A stretch of 64,000 nucleotides of DNA from Pseudoalteromonas luteoviolacea NCIMB 1944. Its GTDB lineage: Bacteria; Pseudomonadota; Gammaproteobacteria; Enterobacterales; Alteromonadaceae. A program made the translations under genes and the position numbers. The stretch is taken from contig NZ_AUXS01000027.1 in NCBI RefSeq assembly GCF_001625565.1, positions 1 through 64,000 of the forward strand, read 5' to 3'. Under the pieces are notes generated by a model, which saw only the letters and a list, made by a program, of their open reading frames with translations, searched no databases and had not been told where the DNA came from. This document shows positions 62,174-64,000 of this stretch, in pieces. Every line of letters starts with the position of its first letter. The stretch's first letter is position 1.

Positions 62174-62377
62174 TCAACAGCGAAGAGCAACAATGAAGGA
62201 GCACCGTCGGCACCTTTGTGGTACTGAAGGTACGTTGATTAATCAGTTTAAATCTCAGTTGTAAGCTGGTAAACAACAGGAGGGGGTGTAAGTCGACTTG
62301 TTGTCTCTAGTCAAATTCATCCGTTGTAGTTTATTATTGAGTTTAAATAGCGAGCCAGTAATAACGTAGGAAGTATT

Positions 62378-63175
62378 ATGAAACGAGTAGTCGTTTGTAT
62401 CTTGGCAGCTGCGCTGCTGAGTGGATGTAAAACATCACCAACGGGAAGAACGCAAATTATGATGTTCCCCGAGCATAAAATGAATGAGTTGGGTGCGGCG
62501 AGCTTTGATCAGATTAAAACAGAACAGCCTATCGAAGCTGATACAAAAACAAATCAATATGTAAAATGTATTGCAGATGCACTGATAGCTCAGCTGCCAA
62601 ATAAATACGCTCAGCAAAACTGGGAAGTTGTGGTATTTAAAGATGACAGCGCGAATGCATTTGCATTGCCTGGTGGGAAAATTGGCGTACATACAGGACT
62701 GCTAAAAGTAGCCAAAAATCAACATCAACTGGCGGCAGTGATGGGCCATGAAGTTGGTCATGTAATTGCACAGCACGGTAATGAACGCATGACGCAAAGT
62801 AGCTTTTTACAAGCGGGTTTACAGGTGAGCAATGCGGTATTAGAAATGAATGATGTACAGTACCGCAACGCCATTATGCAAGGACTCGGTGTTGGGGCAC
62901 AAGTTGGCGTGGCATTACCATTTGGCCGAGCGCACGAAAGTGAAGCCGATATTATAGGTCTTGAACTCATGGCAAAGGCGGGCTTTAAACCCATAGGGTC
63001 GGTTGAGCTTTGGCAAAATATGGAAAAGCTGGGTGGAGATAGGCCTATGGAGTTTTTGTCGACACACCCATCACCTGACAACAGAATAGAAAAGTTAAAC
63101 AGTAAAATGGCTGAAGCCAACAATTTGTTTAGAGCGGCTCAGCAACAGGGGTTAAAGCCGCATTGTAAGGTGTAA
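62378..63175 (+). CDS. M48-family metallopeptidase lipoprotein
   Basis: 265 residues. Lipoprotein signal ends LLSGC, Cys17. The zinc site is HEVGH at 124-128 with a later ESEADIIGLELM giving the third ligand. This is the LoiP/BepA-like layout without TPRs. It probably works at the outer membrane or in the periplasm in protein quality control. The C-terminus has FLSTHPSPDNRIEKL, typical of M48 proteins. Monocistronic, convergent with ygjP. Confidence 0.9.
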   Translation: MKRVVVCILAAALLSGCKTSPTGRTQIMMFPEHKMNELGAASFDQIKTEQPIEADTKTNQYVKCIADALIAQLPNKYAQQNWEVVVFKDDSANAFALPGGKIGVHTGLLKVAKNQHQLAAVMGHEVGHVIAQHGNERMTQSSFLQAGLQVSNAVLEMNDVQYRNAIMQGLGVGAQVGVALPFGRAHESEADIIGLELMAKAGFKPIGSVELWQNMEKLGGDRPMEFLSTHPSPDNRIEKLNSKMAEANNLFRAAQQQGLKPHCKV

Positions 63176-63219
63176 TCGAGTTTGGCAAAGGTCAAGCAAC
63201 GCTTTGCCTTTGTCACACA

Positions 63220-63750
63220 TTAACTCTGCGTATAAAAGTTTAACCCCAGCTCATCCAATACCACAAATAGCCGCAGGTCTAATTCTAATTGATGATAGTC
63301 GGGCTCCATATTACAACACAAATTGTAAAATGCTTTGTCGTGTTCGGCATGTTTGAAGTGGGCTAACTCATGCACGATTAAGGCGCGTAATATTGCTTCT
63401 GGCGCGTACTTTAGCTGGTTGTTCAATGCTATATCGTAGCGCGCTTTCAGCTTTTGGCCATGGCGGTGCTGCTTGTGAGTATGAGTACCGAGCGTCCCTT
63501 TCATCATATCGGTATGTTTGTTAAAACTGACGTTATTTAATCGTGGTGTATTCTTCAGATAACGCTGTTTTAAGGCCGTACAATATTGATATAGGGCCTG
63601 CTGATTTTGTAATTGGTGGCCCAACGGATATTTGCTTTTGAAATAAGGCTGCAACTTCTCATCTGCTATCAGTGTTTTCACCTGGGCTTGTAAACTGTCG
63701 GGGTAGTGCTGGAAATACTTTAATTGTTGCATTTTTTGCGCTTGGAACAT
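63220..63750 (-). CDS. ygjP: YgjP-type metallopeptidase
   Basis: 176 residues, near E. coli YgjP (167). The core ALIVHELAHFKHAEHDKAFY then NLCCNMEPDYHQLELDLRLF matches the family: HExxH with a downstream His. N-terminal helical stretch YFQHYPDSLQAQVKTLIADE aligns as well. Cytosolic, substrate unknown. The shorter spacing around the zinc site distinguishes it from the DUF45 gene at 5567. Confidence 0.9.
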   Translation of the reverse strand: MFQAQKMQQLKYFQHYPDSLQAQVKTLIADEKLQPYFKSKYPLGHQLQNQQALYQYCTALKQRYLKNTPRLNNVSFNKHTDMMKGTLGTHTHKQHRHGQKLKARYDIALNNQLKYAPEAILRALIVHELAHFKHAEHDKAFYNLCCNMEPDYHQLELDLRLFVVLDELGLNFYTQS

Positions 63751-63802
63751 GGCCGTTTTAAACGTATTCTATCGCGTGATTATAACGCAAGGAAAAGAGT
63801 AA

Positions 63803-64000
63803 ATGTATAAGGCGAGTTGTTTATGCAATGCGGTTCAGCTAGAGATCAATGGGCCCATTGAAAGTATTATTCACTGTCATTGTTCCCTGTGTAGAAAGTC
63901 CAGCGGAACGGCCTATGCGACCAATGGTTTTATTGCGACGTCCTCATTGAAAATAGTAGCGGGCAAGGAGTTGATCCAATCCTATGCCTTTAAGCCTGGC
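63803..64000 (+). CDS. GFA-family protein, 5' part only
   Basis: 66 codons visible, cut by the window edge. The start follows AAGGAAAAGAG. The product begins MYKASCLCNAVQLEINGPIE and contains HCHCSLCRKSSGTA, the zinc-binding CxC...CxCxxC pattern of GFA (glutathione-dependent formaldehyde-activating)/CENP-V proteins. Members are mostly of unknown activity. Divergent from ygjP. Confidence 0.85.
   Translation, partial: MYKASCLCNAVQLEINGPIESIIHCHCSLCRKSSGTAYATNGFIATSSLKIVAGKELIQSYAFKPG

Larger units (their letters stand above)
61938..62377. other. grpE-M48 intergenic region
   Basis: 440 bases with the grpE terminator, a broken short frame near 62064-62173 and no supported complete gene. Confidence 0.6.

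Overview
The window is chromosomal DNA from a marine gammaproteobacterium, most likely Pseudoalteromonas or a close relative in Alteromonadales. This is inferred from low to moderate GC, a TonB2-type energy-transduction operon with TtpC, a leucine dehydrogenase, a secreted subtilase with two PPC domains, and the apt-dnaX-ybaB-recR-htpG core. No rRNA, integrase, transposase or CRISPR array was seen. Three identical tRNA-Tyr genes lie near 6.3-6.6 kb.

Layout. 0-11 kb: secreted S8 protease, rlmI, HD hydrolase, a zinc-site/pentapeptide/ion-channel fusion, a DUF45 peptidase, the tRNA-Tyr cluster, small conserved genes (VC2046-like, ychJ, a sulA-like gene with SOS-like sites, a Sel1 protein), a purine permease and a membrane-anchored coiled-coil protein. 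11-20 kb: cysB, sdaA, nudL-pabB, fumA, leucine dehydrogenase and a CAT-like acyltransferase. The fumA-leucine dehydrogenase gap hides a 55-codon minus-strand gene that looks like a lanthipeptide-type RiPP precursor. 20-25 kb: one six-gene operon (DUF3450, ttpC, exbB2, exbD2, tonB2, TPR protein) for energised outer-membrane uptake. 25-28 kb: a lipoprotein, a DksA/TraR zinc-finger protein and dusC.

27.96-30.3 kb holds the most striking locus: a Cys-rich secreted precursor with seven copies of an EGKCGEGKCGG motif, an MNIO (DUF692) enzyme and its DUF2063 partner. This is an HvfABC/bufferin-type copper-binding RiPP operon, followed here by a 39-residue membrane protein rather than the usual DoxX-type protein.

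30.4-40.3 kb: apt, dnaX (with an A9 slippage tract that would give a short gamma-like product), ybaB, a rhomboid protease behind a structured leader, recR, an accessory block (two paralogous single-TM proteins, a polytopic membrane protein, two divergent XRE regulators), then htpG behind a heat-shock promoter. 40-50 kb: periplasmic tpx, a REC-CheC-like protein with a diguanylate cyclase, the yeaG-yeaH-ycgB stress operon, sodB and grxD. 50-56 kb: gltBD. The region upstream of gltB carries an 18-bp palindrome identical to one upstream of leucine dehydrogenase, suggesting that branched-chain amino acid catabolism and ammonia assimilation share a regulator. 56-64 kb: a b-type cytochrome, recN with two canonical LexA boxes, nadK, an HrcA-like repressor and grpE with sigma-32-type promoters, an M48 lipoprotein, ygjP and the start of a GFA-family gene cut by the window edge.
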